Numbered from the stretch's first letter, positions 25,992 to 35,155 are shown. The stretch is 64,000 bases of DNA from an uncultured Mediterraneibacter sp. (GCF_934330165.1 NZ_CAKRGI010000003.1:1-64000), one strand, 5' to 3'. Numbers and translations: made by a program. Notes: generated by a model from the letters alone, not told the origin.

Positions 25992-26044
25992 AATTGTCTG
26001 ATAATTCGACTTTTTATTATTTTATTATTAATTATCTGATTATT
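25992..26044. promoter_or_regulatory. two candidate CodY boxes
   Basis: AATTGTCTGATAATT (25992-26006) has two mismatches and AATTATCTGATTATT (26030-26044) three mismatches to the CodY consensus AATTTTCWGAAAATT. They lie about 60 and 95 bases upstream of the predicted gltB transcription start. CodY itself is encoded at 42697. Confidence 0.55.
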
Positions 26045-26122
26045 TAAAATTTTTATTAATTTAGCAACCATTCCTGATATCTTTGATATTTCCTTTGATT
26101 ACTGGATTTTTTCTTATAAACA

Positions 26123-26160
26123 CAAAAAAATACGCAACAGGTCACACGCCCCATTGCGTA
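26123..26160 (-). terminator. terminator of the argS-alaX-CPBP unit
   Basis: TACGCAA and TTGCGTA (26131-26137 / 26154-26160) form a stem followed on the minus strand by seven T. Confidence 0.8.
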
Positions 26161-26284
26161 CAATTTAAAATTGTATTTTTATAAATACAATCTTCTATTC
26201 GACTTTAAATCCCGGGTTTTCTTATCTTTTCCACCGCACTGTGGTTCTCCCGGAACTCCCTATAATCCGCTTAGAATATTTCTG

Positions 26285-27208
26285 TTATGGTTCATCGTTT
26301 TCCCTTGAAGGCTTCTTCTCCATTACCGGATCACCTGTCTTCTGTATCATAACAAAAAGGACTGAACAGAAGAAGGTACTTAGAATGATCGCCAGTCCCA
26401 TCCTCATCAGATCTCCTGCCAGCCATCTGAACAGACCGACCTCGGTAAAAAGGATCGACCCTGTATTCAGGCAGATATGCAAACCTGCCGCCGCCTTCAC
26501 TGAGCCATACTTTTCATAGACATAGCACAGCAGGATTCCAAGCAGAAATGCATAAACGGTCTGGATCATCGTCAGATGCGTCACCGAAAAGAAAACCGAT
26601 GACCACAGTGCCGCATAATAAAAGCCCTTTGTCTCCCTGTATCTGCGATACAGAACACCTCGGAACATCATCTCTTCTGCGACCGGGATAATGATCCCCA
26701 CAACCACTACCTGAACAAGAACCGGTGCGGCATAGGTACTCTGTACACTCTGCTGATAGCTGTTGCTGTTCGTCGCAAGCTGTGCCACAACAGACAGACA
26801 GGTTACTCCGATACTTCCTGCTGCTCCCATCAGGATCAGCCAGAGATAGTTTCCGGCAGATACTTTTTGCCGCTGCGGTATCCCTGCCTGCTTCTCTTTC
26901 TTTCTGTCCAGACGGAATAAAGATACCGTAAGAATCATTGTAAAAAGTGCTGTCACACCGTTAATCTCTGTAGCATATTTCAACACCAGCTCCAGTCCCG
27001 GCTGCATCGTCTCCAGATAATATTTATTTACCACATCTGTATCATTCATTTCTGAAGCATGACTCATAACCAGACTCAGATACTTTGCTGCATAAGGAAG
27101 CATGACCAGCATTGAAACGATAATCTTTGCAGCCAGCTGGATCACCCAGTATCCCAGCAGCGGTCCTGCCAGATGCCAGAATGGATTTTGCTTTTTTTTC
27201 TGATTCAT
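26285..27208 (-). CDS. CPBP-family intramembrane metalloprotease
   Basis: A 307-residue membrane protein with the three CPBP (CAAX-protease and bacteriocin-processing) motifs: EEMMFRG at 178-184, His211 in FFSVTHLTM, and His244 in AAGLHICLN. These residues bind the catalytic metal. Eight hydrophobic segments surround them. Relatives process prenylated proteins, peptides or act in bacteriocin self-protection; no precursor gene is nearby. It begins directly after the stop of the alanyl-tRNA editing gene, so it seems translated from the same message. Confidence 0.85.
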   Translation of the reverse strand: MNQKKKQNPFWHLAGPLLGYWVIQLAAKIIVSMLVMLPYAAKYLSLVMSHASEMNDTDVVNKYYLETMQPGLELVLKYATEINGVTALFTMILTVSLFRLDRKKEKQAGIPQRQKVSAGNYLWLILMGAAGSIGVTCLSVVAQLATNSNSYQQSVQSTYAAPVLVQVVVVGIIIPVAEEMMFRGVLYRRYRETKGFYYAALWSSVFFSVTHLTMIQTVYAFLLGILLCYVYEKYGSVKAAAGLHICLNTGSILFTEVGLFRWLAGDLMRMGLAIILSTFFCSVLFVMIQKTGDPVMEKKPSRENDEP

Positions 27209-28402
27209 CTACAGTTCCTCCGCTTTCTTCAGAATCCAGTTCTGCAGTTCCTCTTCCGTTCCTCTGACTGTTCCCTGCACCATCTCCGGTCTTCCTCCAC
27301 CACGTCCTTCAAATGCGGCATTCAGCTCTTTCGCCATATTTCTCACATCCACATCCCGGCTTCCGATCACATACCGGTATCCTGCAGCATCATTTCCACT
27401 GAACAAAGCACAAAGCTTCCGCTTTTTTTCAAGAACTGCATTCATCAGTATCCTAAGAGAGTCTCCCTGGATTCCTTCCGGGAAAATACAGACGATCTGC
27501 TCCGACTCCGGAATCTGATCTGCTTTACACCGGATCAGTTCCTGCTCTTTTTCTGCCAGTTCTGCCTTCTTTTCTGCCAGTTCTCTCTGCAGATGTGCCA
27601 CGGCATCGGTCAGTTCATTTTCTTTTGCACACAGCATCGCTGAAATTTCTTTTGCCTGCTTCTGCTTTAAAGCATAATCAGCCATCGCCCTGCCTCCGCA
27701 AAGCATCGTTACACGCACACCACCTTTATACCGCTGCATGCTAACTAGCTTGATCAATCCGATTTCTCCGGTAAAATCCACATGCGGTGCACAGCAGGCA
27801 CAGGCATCATATCCAGGAACGATAACCACTCTCACCTGTCCGGTGATCTCGATCTTGCTCCGGTAAGTCATCTCTTTTTCCTCTTCTTTGGAAGGATAAA
27901 GAATCTGTATTTTCAGATTTTCCCAAACTGCCTGATTTGCACGAAACTCTATTTCCTGCAGATCTTCCACCGGGATCTCTCCATTAAAATCCATCGTGCA
28001 GTCTTCATTTCCCAGATGAAAACCAACATTTTCATACCCATAGCGTTCATGCACGATTCCGGAGACGATATGCTCACCTGTATGCTGCTGCATCTTCATA
28101 AACCGCAGTTCCCAGTCAAGCTGTCCTGTCACCTTTTCTCCGACCGGCAGTTCCCGATCCACTCTGTGCAGGATCTGTCCATCCTGCTCCTGCACATCCA
28201 GTACCTTTGCATCCCCCAGATATCCGGTATCTGCATATTGACCGCCCCCTTCCGGGAAAAAAGCGGTCTGATCCAGTACGATTTCATAATATTTTTCCTT
28301 TTTCTGACAAGAGAGGACCGTCGCTTCAAATGACTTCTGATGACTATTATTATAAAATAATTTTTCTGTCTGCGAGCTTTCCATCAATCCATTTTCCGTC
28401 AT
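27209..28402 (-). CDS. Alanyl-tRNA editing protein, AlaX-L type
   Basis: A free-standing editing protein that removes Ser or Gly from mischarged tRNA-Ala. The 397 residues cover the AlaRS editing domain: His107 and His111 in QQHTGEH and Cys203/His207 in CACCAPH are the expected zinc ligands. A coiled segment of Lys/Glu repeats (about 245-290) leads into a C-terminal DHHA1-type domain with GGGRPEMVQG-like ending. An ATG seven codons later (28384) is an alternative start. It lies six bases after argS and directly before the CPBP gene, forming one unit. Confidence 0.92.
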   Translation of the reverse strand: MTENGLMESSQTEKLFYNNSHQKSFEATVLSCQKKEKYYEIVLDQTAFFPEGGGQYADTGYLGDAKVLDVQEQDGQILHRVDRELPVGEKVTGQLDWELRFMKMQQHTGEHIVSGIVHERYGYENVGFHLGNEDCTMDFNGEIPVEDLQEIEFRANQAVWENLKIQILYPSKEEEKEMTYRSKIEITGQVRVVIVPGYDACACCAPHVDFTGEIGLIKLVSMQRYKGGVRVTMLCGGRAMADYALKQKQAKEISAMLCAKENELTDAVAHLQRELAEKKAELAEKEQELIRCKADQIPESEQIVCIFPEGIQGDSLRILMNAVLEKKRKLCALFSGNDAAGYRYVIGSRDVDVRNMAKELNAAFEGRGGGRPEMVQGTVRGTEEELQNWILKKAEEL

Positions 28403-28408
28403 GAAGTC

Positions 28409-30175
28409 TTACATCCTTTCCGGTGCGGTGAATCCAAGCAGATCGATACAGGTCTCCAGAACTTTTTTCGCCAGATTCAAAAGTGCGATATAGCCGCTCT
28501 TCTTTGCCTCATCCTCTTCAGACAAGATCTTTGTCTCATGATAGAACTTATTAAATTCATTGGCAAGATCATAAATATAAGCACAAAGCTTATGCGGTGC
28601 TGTCTCAGCATATACGGCATCGATCACTTCATTAAATTTCAGGACCTGCAGCATCAGTGCCTTTTCTGCCGCATTTTCTGCTGCAAGGATCTTCGCTCCC
28701 TCTGCATTTCCGCCATTCTCTGCATATTTCTTGAGGATTGACTTAATACGCACGATCGTATAAAGGATATACGGTCCTGTATTTCCCTCAAAAGATGTAA
28801 AGCGGTCTACATCAAAGATATAATCCTTAGATGCCTGATTGGAAAGATCCCCATACTTAATAGCAGCAAGACCGACTTCCGCCGCTGTCTTTCTTGCATC
28901 TGCCTCCTCTACTGTACGGTTGTCCATAATCTTCTTATACATCTCTTCGTCAATCTCACGGATCAGGTTCTCAAGACGCATCACACCGCCGTCTCTGGTC
29001 TTGAACGGCTTGCCGTCCTTTCCATTCATCGTACCAAATCCGAGGAATTTCAGCCCGGTCTCTGGTCTTACAATTCCTGTCTTCTTTGCACAGCGGAATA
29101 CCTGGATAAAATGAAGTTCCTGACGTTTGTCCACAACATAGATCACTTCATCCGGCTGATATAACTCTTCACGTTCTACCAGCGTCGCAAGATCTGTCGT
29201 GTCATACAATGCCGCACCGTCTGACTTCAGGATCATACACGGAGGTACTTCCTTATTATCTGTCTCTTCTGCCACATCCACAACCAAAGCTCCCTGGTCA
29301 TAATGTGCAAAACCTTTCTCTTTAAGCATCTCTACCATGCCCGGAATGTATTTCTGTGCATCTGCCTCACCTTTCCACAGATCAAACTCCACATTCAAAC
29401 GCTCATAATTCTTCTTTAAATCTGTCACAGACACATTCATAATATGCTTCCAGATCGCACGATAACCCTTATAACCATTCTGCAGCAGATAAGTCGCATG
29501 CAATGCTTCTTCTCTGTAATCCTCATGCTTTTTGGCATAGGCACTGGCAGTCGGATAGATTTCTTCCAGTTCACTGATCGTAAATGGAGCTTCTTCCGGG
29601 TATTCTCCTTCAAAAGACTCATCAAAATATGGCAGATCCGGCTGACGCTTTTTCAGCTCTGTAATGATCAGACCCATCTGATATCCCCAGTCACCTAAAT
29701 GAATATCCCCGGTCACTTTATTTCCTTTATAGCGGATGATCCGCTTGATGCTCTCTCCGATAATCGCTGAACGAAGATGACCTACATGAAGCGGCTTCGC
29801 CACGTTCGGTCCGCCATAATCGATCATGACAGTCTTTGGTTCTGCTTCTTTCTCCACACCTAACTTCTCATCTGCCGCCATCTCATTCAGATATTCTGCT
29901 ACGAACTCCGGCTTCAACTTCAGATTGATAAACCCCGGCTTCACTGCCTCTGCCTGTGCAAAGCACTGACTCTCAGCCAGATTTTCCACAACTTCCTCTG
30001 CAATCATGATCGGGGCTTTTTTATACTTCTTTGCTCCTGCCATAGCACCATTACACTGGTACTCGCACAGATCCGGGCGGTTAGAAAGAGTCACCCTTGC
30101 AAGCTCTTCACCGTAACCGGCCTTTGCAAATGCCTCTTTCATCTCTATTGTAATTAACTCCAGTAATGTTCTCAC
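28409..30175 (-). CDS. argS: Arginyl-tRNA synthetase
   Basis: Charges tRNA-Arg with arginine. The 588-residue class I synthetase shows the N-terminal additional domain, the HIGH-type PLHVGHLRSAI motif, FGTMNGKDGKPFKTRDG in place of a canonical KMSKS (usual in ArgRS), and a C-terminal DALR anticodon domain (TAPHKLCAYIYDLANEFNKF). The start is taken as GTG at 30175, eight bases after AGGAG; a GTG at 30184 abuts the ribosome site. The tRNA-Arg(CCG) it would charge is encoded 1.4 kb away at 31533. A promoter is at 30260-30288. No T-box motif was found in the leader. Confidence 0.97.
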   Translation of the reverse strand: MRTLLELITIEMKEAFAKAGYGEELARVTLSNRPDLCEYQCNGAMAGAKKYKKAPIMIAEEVVENLAESQCFAQAEAVKPGFINLKLKPEFVAEYLNEMAADEKLGVEKEAEPKTVMIDYGGPNVAKPLHVGHLRSAIIGESIKRIIRYKGNKVTGDIHLGDWGYQMGLIITELKKRQPDLPYFDESFEGEYPEEAPFTISELEEIYPTASAYAKKHEDYREEALHATYLLQNGYKGYRAIWKHIMNVSVTDLKKNYERLNVEFDLWKGEADAQKYIPGMVEMLKEKGFAHYDQGALVVDVAEETDNKEVPPCMILKSDGAALYDTTDLATLVEREELYQPDEVIYVVDKRQELHFIQVFRCAKKTGIVRPETGLKFLGFGTMNGKDGKPFKTRDGGVMRLENLIREIDEEMYKKIMDNRTVEEADARKTAAEVGLAAIKYGDLSNQASKDYIFDVDRFTSFEGNTGPYILYTIVRIKSILKKYAENGGNAEGAKILAAENAAEKALMLQVLKFNEVIDAVYAETAPHKLCAYIYDLANEFNKFYHETKILSEEDEAKKSGYIALLNLAKKVLETCIDLLGFTAPERM

Positions 30176-30259
30176 TTTCCACACTCCTTTTGAATCTCTC
30201 GTATCTAAGATCTGTCTCTGGATCTTCAGTCTTTTCAGACTCGAACAACAGTAATCTTT

Positions 30260-30288
30260 ATTTTATCATGAATATTCCCGAACGGCAA
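30260..30288 (-). promoter_or_regulatory. argS promoter
   Basis: -35 TTGCCG (30283-30288), 17-base spacer, -10 TAAAAT (30260-30265) on the minus strand. The leader of about 80 bases includes a GATC-containing hairpin (AGATCC...AGATCT) but no conserved T-box. Confidence 0.6.
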
Positions 30289-30409
30289 GTCACCAGCTAT
30301 TTTTTACTTGTATAGATGTGTAGGTGTTTTTACTGATATTCCTGCTATTTATCTTTCATTTTTCAACCGGCAGCAAATATTTTACCCAAAAGTAAAACCG
30401 AAGATTTTC

Positions 30410-30438
30410 TTGCTCCTTCTTTCGGATTCCTTTATAAT
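30410..30438 (+). promoter_or_regulatory. nfo promoter
   Basis: -35 TTGCTC (30410-30415), 17-base spacer, perfect -10 TATAAT (30433-30438), 34 bases before the start codon. Confidence 0.65.
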
Positions 30439-30471
30439 GAAGTAATACTTTCAGAAAGGATGGATTTATCT

Positions 30472-31377
30472 ATGAAATTAGGTTCTCACGTAAGCATGAG
30501 TGGAAAGGAGATGCTCCTTGGTTCTGCGAAAGAAGCGGTCTCCTATGGAGCTGATACATTTATGTTCTATACCGGTGCTCCGCAGAATACCCGCCGTAAA
30601 GACATCAGCGAACTTCAGATCGATCCTGCCTGGGAATACATGAAAGCCCATGGCATCCGGGAGATCGTTGTCCATGCTCCTTACATCATCAATCTCGGAA
30701 ACACCGTCAAACCAGAAACTTTCTCCCTTGCTGTTGAATTTCTCGCCAAAGAGCTTGAACGTACCATTGCCTGTAAAAGCCACACCCTGATCCTTCATCC
30801 CGGCTCCCATGTAGGCGAAGGGATTGCGACCGGAACTGCACAGATCATTAAAGGGCTGAACGAAGTCCTCTCTTCTGACACAGACTGCTGCATTGCACTG
30901 GAGACCATGGCTGGAAAAGGCTCGGAAATTGGTCGTACATTTGAAGAACTGGCAGCCATCTACGATGGCGTAACACATAACGACAAACTGCGGATCTGCT
31001 TTGATACCTGTCACACCAGTGACAGCGGATATGATATCATCCATCATTTTGATGCTGTCATGGATTCTTTTGATCGTATCCTCGGAAAAGAACAGATTGC
31101 TGTCTTCCATATCAATGACAGCAAGAATCTCCCCGGTGCAGCAAAAGACCGGCATGAAAATCTCGGATTCGGACAGATTGGATTTAATGCCCTGAACTAT
31201 ATTGTTCATCATCCCGACTTTGAAAATGTTCCCAAGATCCTCGAAACTCCCTACATTCCTTCTGCAACAAAAGCGAAAAAATCTTATGCTCCTTATAAAT
31301 ATGAGATACAGATGCTAAGAGAGCAGGTTTTTAATCCACATATGAAAGAACAGATCCTTGCCGATGCAGAAAAATAG
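30472..31377 (+). CDS. nfo: Endonuclease IV (AP endonuclease)
   Basis: Cuts the DNA backbone 5' of abasic sites in base-excision repair. The 301 residues form the AP-endonuclease-2 TIM barrel; conserved metal-ligand motifs are [37 protein letters not shown] and LETPY. The start is ATG at 30472, eleven bases after AGGA; an ATG at 30460 touches the ribosome site. Length is slightly above the E. coli enzyme, as is usual in Firmicutes. It is monocistronic and convergent to nothing before the tRNA. Confidence 0.96.
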   Translation: MKLGSHVSMSGKEMLLGSAKEAVSYGADTFMFYTGAPQNTRRKDISELQIDPAWEYMKAHGIREIVVHAPYIINLGNTVKPETFSLAVEFLAKELERTIACKSHTLILHPGSHVGEGIATGTAQIIKGLNEVLSSDTDCCIALETMAGKGSEIGRTFEELAAIYDGVTHNDKLRICFDTCHTSDSGYDIIHHFDAVMDSFDRILGKEQIAVFHINDSKNLPGAAKDRHENLGFGQIGFNALNYIVHHPDFENVPKILETPYIPSATKAKKSYAPYKYEIQMLREQVFNPHMKEQILADAEK

Positions 31378-31464
31378 CAGAAAGTCTCCGGATACTGGTC
31401 ACCGTCTTTATGAACAGTAAAATTTTTTCTGCTCATGATGAAATCCATCAAGCAAGATTCACCC

Positions 31465-31493
31465 TTTACTTTTCTTTTATTTTATGGTAGGAT
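31465..31493 (+). promoter_or_regulatory. tRNA-Arg promoter
   Basis: -35 TTTACT (31465-31470), 17-base spacer, -10 TAGGAT (31488-31493), about 40 bases before the tRNA. A GATGAATTTCATC palindrome lies in between. Confidence 0.55.
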
Positions 31494-31532
31494 GAATAAG
31501 GTTGTTGATGAATTTCATCATACAATCGGAAT

Positions 31533-31604
31533 GCGTCTGTAGCTCAGTGGATAGAGCGATGCCCTCCGGAGGCATGTGCGGCGGTTCGACTCCGCTCAGA
31601 CGCT
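31533..31604 (+). tRNA. tRNA-Arg (anticodon CCG)
   Basis: A full cloverleaf can be drawn: acceptor GCGTCTG/CAGACGC, D-arm GCTC-AGTGGATA-GAGC with the arginine identity base A20, anticodon stem ATGCC/GGCAT with loop CTCCGGA (anticodon CCG), a four-base variable loop GTGC, and T-arm GGCGG-TTCGACT-CCGCT. CCA is not encoded. The base at position 73 is T, where arginine tRNAs usually have A or G. A run of seven T follows and serves as terminator. The minus-strand adhesin gene ends nine bases inside the acceptor stem. Confidence 0.95.
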
Positions 31605-34208
31605 TTTTTTGTACCCTTTTTTCCTTTTTCGAGTTAAGGTCAGAAGCATCAGAAGCAATACCACGCTTTCTGCTGATACGACCATCATCCATTTTTTCAT
31701 TTGCGATGCATCCCCGGTTTTTACTGCCTGGGGTTCTGATTTTTTCTTCTCTTTTTCCACAGTAATCTTCTCTTTTTGATTCGTTATCCTCATTTTTCTG
31801 ACAAATTCTTTCTGTCCGTCATCTTCTGCATCCTTAGTCAGTTCCACGATCCATTCTTTTTCTGCCCGGATATATCCTTCCGGTGCCTGGATTTCTCTGA
31901 CCCGGTATGTTCCTTGACAGAGCAGTCCGCTTTCTGCCTTTCCTTTTTCATCCGTCTTCAATACTGCGGCTGTCTCTCCGGCTTTTATCTGAATGGTTCC
32001 GTCCCCGGTTACGACATCTTTTTCTGCTACAATTTCAAACTCTGCACCTTCCAGTACATCTCCTGTATCGGCATCTGTCTTTATTATTTCCAGTTTTCCC
32101 ATCAAAGGTTCATCATAAAATTCTACCGTAACCGGTTCTGCCCAGTTATGTCCTTCCCGAATCTCAAATGCCACATCTTCTCCCAGCAGATAACCATAAG
32201 GTGCTTCTATCTCCCTGAAATAATAAGTGCCGGGCTTGAGTTTCTCCGGCAGAAGAAACATTCCGTCTTCACCGGTCTCAAAATAAGTATGCTCTGTCTC
32301 TTCCGGATAATAACTTTTCATGGTGATCACTTTTTTCTCATCGTCCAGCAGCTCAAATCTTGCTCCTTTTACCCGGATGTTCTGCCCCGTTACTGCATCT
32401 TTTTTTACCAGTCTGACCGGAGACACGATCTGCTTATCCTCCAGCAGATAATAGAATGTCTGTCCTTCTTCGGAGATCGTCACTTCAAAATTCTGTACCG
32501 GTTTCATTCCCTGCGGAGGATTTATTTCATGGACAGTATAGGTATCATAGACAAGATTTCCCCTTGCATTTTCCCCTGATCGCTTTGTCGTCGCATAACC
32601 TTTTTCATCTGTCACGATCTTAAAAACTTCTCCGGTACTTTTTGCTGTCAGGGAAAACTCAATCCCTTCCAGCGGAGTCTTATGTTCTGTTTCAGGATCC
32701 ATGTCCTCTCTGAACTTGATCAGTTCGATATCCCCCCGGATCACCTGTTCTGCGACTTCCACCGGTTTATACGTGCAGACAGCCTCGGCTGTTCCCTCCG
32801 GGAGAATCTTCCTCACAACTACCTCATCTTCTGTCAGATATCCATCCGGTGCTTTGGTTTCCCTGATCGTCACTGTCCCAAGTGGAAATGCTGCTTCCCC
32901 ATCTGACATTTCAAAAAATGCATCGCCACTGACCTTATGCTCCGGGTCAAAAGTGATCTTTCCTGAAGCATCTGTCCGCATGAGCCAGATTCTTTCCGCT
33001 TTCATTCCCTTTTTCGCAGGATCTTCCTCATATAATCCTTTATAATATCGGATTTCAAATTCCGCTCCTTCCAGTGTCGCATTACCTGAAGCTTCACATT
33101 CCCCTGTATCAGCATCCTTTTTTTGCAGAATAAGACTGACTGGATTTTTCTGCGGTATATCACTGACTTCTATCATCGCCGTCTGACCAGATAAAACACT
33201 GACCGGATAAACTGTATCATCCAGTACATAACCTGTCGGACAACTTTTCTCTTTTATATAGTATTGTCCCGGACTGATTGTCAGTTCTTGCGTCATTCCA
33301 TTTTCATCGGTCGTAAGCGTTCCTGTCAGATTTTTACATCCGGCATCAGTATAGACTCCGTAAACCGCTCCGTTTAAATGATATGCCGGATTCTGCTCTG
33401 TCACCTGCGGCTCTTTTGAACTCTTCTTCAGTTTTGCTTTTCCTTGCGGAACATAAGTCCAGCCACCCATGACCTGCTTTCCGTTTCCTCCGTTGATGAC
33501 GTATGCACAAAATCCCTGATCCGGTACAGCCAATGCCCTGATCTCCTCCAGTTTCTTTTGAAATGCTTTTTTCAGATCTTCGTAGTATTCCTGCCTTTTC
33601 AGATTCGTTCCATAAAAAGCGGCATCAAAGTCAAACGCATTATAGACCCACGACAAGAACATATGGCTGTAGCAATATCTCTCATCAAAACCTGCCACTG
33701 CCGCCCCCTGCTTTACATCCCCGATCTGCCAGTACCCTTCACTTCCGTACCATTGATACAGTGCCGCTTCACCGGGAGCAGCAACAGAATAATATAATGC
33801 CCTTGCAAGATCAGAAGCATTTTCCAGTTTTACTGCTGTATAATTTCCGCTCTGCGGAGTACCTCTTGCCGGTTCTAAACACCATGCACTGTTCCCTTCC
33901 GCCTCAAAATAATTGGTAGAATAGCCTGAATAATAGATAACTCTGCCACATTCTACATAAACCGTCTTCGCTTCTTCCACCGACTGAACAGCCACATCCT
34001 CTTCCACTGACCGGTCTGCTACATCCTCTTCAGGAAAATAAGTTTTCCTGATTCTGTCTCTTTTATCTTCGATCTGTTCCTTCACCTCATCTTTTTCTGA
34101 AGTTTCCGCTTTTGCCGAAATGCCTTTCTCTCCCAGTGCCGTAAACAGAATCACCAGAATTATCACCGCTGAGAGAAGACTTCCATGAAATTTCTCCTTT
34201 TTTCTCAC
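31596..34208 (-). CDS. surface adhesin with thioester-like head and five CnaB/SpaA-type domains
   Basis: An 870-residue secreted protein: signal peptide (about 1-35), a short acidic linker with a nine-residue duplication (EDVADRSVE / EDVAVQSVE), a thioester-domain-like region (WCLEPARGTPQSGNY, Cys110; candidate partner Gln152 in LYQW), then five CnaB/SpaA-type beta-sandwich domains (about 273-352, 355-485, 492-592, 597-703, 704-812), each with LxKxD and [IV]xExxAPxGY-type motifs for intramolecular isopeptide bonds. The tail has AVKTGD at 828-833, a hydrophobic helix (840-858) and a basic end, a sortase-signal layout lacking the usual LP. Start is GTG, overlapping the DUF5688 stop by GTGA behind GGAGGAG. 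The stop lies within the tRNA-Arg gene. Likely host or mucus binding. Confidence 0.85.
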   Translation of the reverse strand: MRKKEKFHGSLLSAVIILVILFTALGEKGISAKAETSEKDEVKEQIEDKRDRIRKTYFPEEDVADRSVEEDVAVQSVEEAKTVYVECGRVIYYSGYSTNYFEAEGNSAWCLEPARGTPQSGNYTAVKLENASDLARALYYSVAAPGEAALYQWYGSEGYWQIGDVKQGAAVAGFDERYCYSHMFLSWVYNAFDFDAAFYGTNLKRQEYYEDLKKAFQKKLEEIRALAVPDQGFCAYVINGGNGKQVMGGWTYVPQGKAKLKKSSKEPQVTEQNPAYHLNGAVYGVYTDAGCKNLTGTLTTDENGMTQELTISPGQYYIKEKSCPTGYVLDDTVYPVSVLSGQTAMIEVSDIPQKNPVSLILQKKDADTGECEASGNATLEGAEFEIRYYKGLYEEDPAKKGMKAERIWLMRTDASGKITFDPEHKVSGDAFFEMSDGEAAFPLGTVTIRETKAPDGYLTEDEVVVRKILPEGTAEAVCTYKPVEVAEQVIRGDIELIKFREDMDPETEHKTPLEGIEFSLTAKSTGEVFKIVTDEKGYATTKRSGENARGNLVYDTYTVHEINPPQGMKPVQNFEVTISEEGQTFYYLLEDKQIVSPVRLVKKDAVTGQNIRVKGARFELLDDEKKVITMKSYYPEETEHTYFETGEDGMFLLPEKLKPGTYYFREIEAPYGYLLGEDVAFEIREGHNWAEPVTVEFYDEPLMGKLEIIKTDADTGDVLEGAEFEIVAEKDVVTGDGTIQIKAGETAAVLKTDEKGKAESGLLCQGTYRVREIQAPEGYIRAEKEWIVELTKDAEDDGQKEFVRKMRITNQKEKITVEKEKKKSEPQAVKTGDASQMKKWMMVVSAESVVLLLMLLTLTRKRKKGYKKSV

Positions 34209-35155
34209 TTCGTCTCCTCCTTTACCTGATACGCTTTTCCGCCCATGCTGATGGTCTTATTTTTTCTGCTGTACCGGTATACATGGCTTCCCAGGATTTC
34301 TTCTTCCGGCACCTGTGTCTCATTGATTTCGCAGACCATTTTTTCCATCTCCGTCACACCGATTCCTGCTGAAGCCGGAACCAGGATCACCTCATGAATG
34401 CTGCTTGGAAGTATATAAAAATCTTCCTCCAAAATATCCCCCATCATTCTTAACACATAAGGATAGATCATGCAGACTGCTCCGTTGCTTCTTGCACGGT
34501 TCGACAGGACATACATTTTATCTGCTCTGTTCTCTTCATTTTCCAGGAGATTCTGCTCTCTTCGTGCCTCTTTTCCGGCAGCCCCCAACAGTTCACTCAT
34601 GGCATACTGCATTGTAAAGCACTCTGCCATAAGCAGCCGTCTTGTATTCTTACCCGCCTCATTCCAGAGTATTTCTTCTGTCGTCTTCCACTGATCCATA
34701 TGCCTGTCGCTGATCAGCATAGCCGTAGTCCCCTTTTCACTTGCATCCAGCAGAACATAATAGATCAATGACAGATCCAGCATTTCCCTGTGCGGAACGT
34801 CCTGAAGCATCTGTTCATTTTTTTCAGTATTGACAAGCCTGTATATGATTCTTTCTCTGACCTTTTGAAAATCAAAAATATTTTCATAATTCCAGGACTC
34901 ATCTTTTTTAATTTTTTCATAAGTCTCCAGCAGCTCGTCCACGATCTCATTGATCGTCTTTCCTCCGAGATAACTTTCGTAAAATTCTTCTAAATAAATC
35001 GTCGGTGAAAGATTGATTCCCGGAGTTTCAAGGATCACACCTGTCCTCCTCGTATCGTTATTCTTCACTGCTGTATAAACTGTCGCTTTCAGACCTCCTT
35101 CTGTCCTTTGATTTATCATAGTTTCAACCGCATGTACAAATTCTATATAATTCAC
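34205..35155 (-). CDS. DUF5688-family protein
   Basis: A 316-residue cytoplasmic protein of the DUF5688 family, common and often multicopy in Lachnospiraceae and not functionally described to my knowledge. Typical features: N-terminal helices (YIEFVHAVETMIN), central LSLIYYVLLDASEKG, and the C-terminal block VLSNRARSNGAVCMIYPYVL, then DFYILPSSIHEVILVPAS and VPEEEILGSHVYRYSR. No signal peptide or membrane helix. It precedes the surface adhesin and shares a GTGA stop-start overlap with it, so equal production of a cytoplasmic protein of unknown role and a secreted adhesin is implied. Promoter at 35259-35287. Confidence 0.85.
   Translation of the reverse strand: MNYIEFVHAVETMINQRTEGGLKATVYTAVKNNDTRRTGVILETPGINLSPTIYLEEFYESYLGGKTINEIVDELLETYEKIKKDESWNYENIFDFQKVRERIIYRLVNTEKNEQMLQDVPHREMLDLSLIYYVLLDASEKGTTAMLISDRHMDQWKTTEEILWNEAGKNTRRLLMAECFTMQYAMSELLGAAGKEARREQNLLENEENRADKMYVLSNRARSNGAVCMIYPYVLRMMGDILEEDFYILPSSIHEVILVPASAGIGVTEMEKMVCEINETQVPEEEILGSHVYRYSRKNKTISMGGKAYQVKEETK

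Larger units (their letters stand above)
25908..26284. other. 377-bp AT-rich gltB upstream region
   Basis: No gene is seen. The stretch carries the gltB promoter (25948-25976), two CodY-box-like sites (25992-26044), and further left-facing terminator sequence of the CPBP gene (26123-26160) with an AT palindrome around 26161-26190 (CAATTTAAAATTG and ATTGTATTTTTATAAATACAAT-like words). Confidence 0.6.

Noticed and set aside
28409..28541. Suspicion that argS lacks a KMSKS motif and is defective.
   Set aside because: Arginyl-tRNA synthetases normally lack a canonical KMSKS; the GKPFKTRDG replacement is typical.
30176..30300. Possible T-box riboswitch in front of argS.
   Set aside because: The T-box core sequence (AGGGTGGNACCGCG) was not found on the minus strand; only a short hairpin is present.
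31776..32579. Long plus-strand open frame of 267 codons opposite the adhesin gene.
   Set aside because: It is Cys/Phe/Ser-rich with no family pattern, no ribosome site, and runs antisense to a well-supported coding region; a mirror frame.
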